From Spirochaetia bacterium (GTDB lineage: Bacteria > Spirochaetota > UBA12135), in assembly GCA_003497555.1 (NCBI GenBank), contig DNNS01000391.1:1-5437 (forward strand): 5,437 nt of DNA, read 5' to 3'. How positions within the stretch are numbered: position 1 is the first letter of the stretch; each line of letters starts with the position of its first letter. Shown in pieces: positions 5,415 through 5,437 of this stretch. The translations under genes and the position numbers were made by a program. Below the pieces are notes generated by a model, which searched no databases, was not told the origin of the DNA, and was given only the letters and a program-made list of their open reading frames with translations.

Positions 5415-5437
5415 TTTATACCGCAAAGCAATGATCT

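Noticed and set aside
1..5437. Many copies of ACCGG/CCGGT scattered through the window, considered as a dispersed repeat
   Set aside because: They lie in coding frames at irregular spacing without shared flanks, consistent with codon preference (ccg, ggt/acc) rather than a repeat family.
1..5437. Mobile element, CRISPR array, tRNA or defence system
   Set aside because: No transposase, integrase, regular repeats, cloverleaf or defence-type domains were found; every large open stretch is accounted for by housekeeping or envelope genes.

Overview
The window reads as an ordinary chromosomal segment from a bacterium with moderate, slightly AT-leaning base composition, good Shine-Dalgarno sites, and frequent runs of A or T. 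A lipoprotein, a membrane O-acyltransferase and a membrane-anchored SGNH-type protein suggest a diderm envelope. A stand-alone Nfu protein and a DUF1638 protein suggest an anaerobic lifestyle. The phylum cannot be fixed from the sequence. The relaxed lipobox (Phe-Ile-Gly-Cys) would suit a spirochaete or a poorly sampled anaerobic phylum, but this is a weak clue.

Left part, minus strand, read from about 1750 down to 1: an apparent operon nfu -> DUF1638 gene -> carA. A sigma-70-like promoter (TATAAT at 1748-1753) lies just ahead of nfu. Short gaps and an ATGA stop/start overlap link the genes. carA runs off the left edge, so only its first 237 codons are present.

Middle, plus strand, from about 1854 to 4974: a second promoter fires in the opposite direction (TTGACT, 17 bp, extended -10 TGTTAATAT). 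It drives a small DUF2271-like lipoprotein gene, followed by an MBOAT acyltransferase gene (AlgI/PatA/DltB type). The MBOAT gene overlaps by 26 bases a gene for an SGNH-hydrolase-like protein with an N-terminal membrane anchor. The last two form the usual two-part arrangement for moving acyl groups, often acetyl, across the membrane onto an extracytoplasmic glycan or polymer. The acceptor cannot be read from this window.

Right part, minus strand, 4922-5353: a very short S26 signal peptidase with complete Ser/Lys catalytic motifs. Its 3' end overlaps the 3' end of the SGNH gene tail to tail by 53 bases. Upstream of it, 5354-5437 holds a short GC-rich hairpin and a terminator-like hairpin with a T tract, probably ending an unseen minus-strand gene beyond the window.

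I saw no mobile element, CRISPR array, tRNA or rRNA. The most distinctive points are the DUF1638 gene sandwiched between an Fe-S carrier gene and carA, and the lipoprotein/MBOAT/SGNH cassette. Neither is clearly a new system on this evidence.
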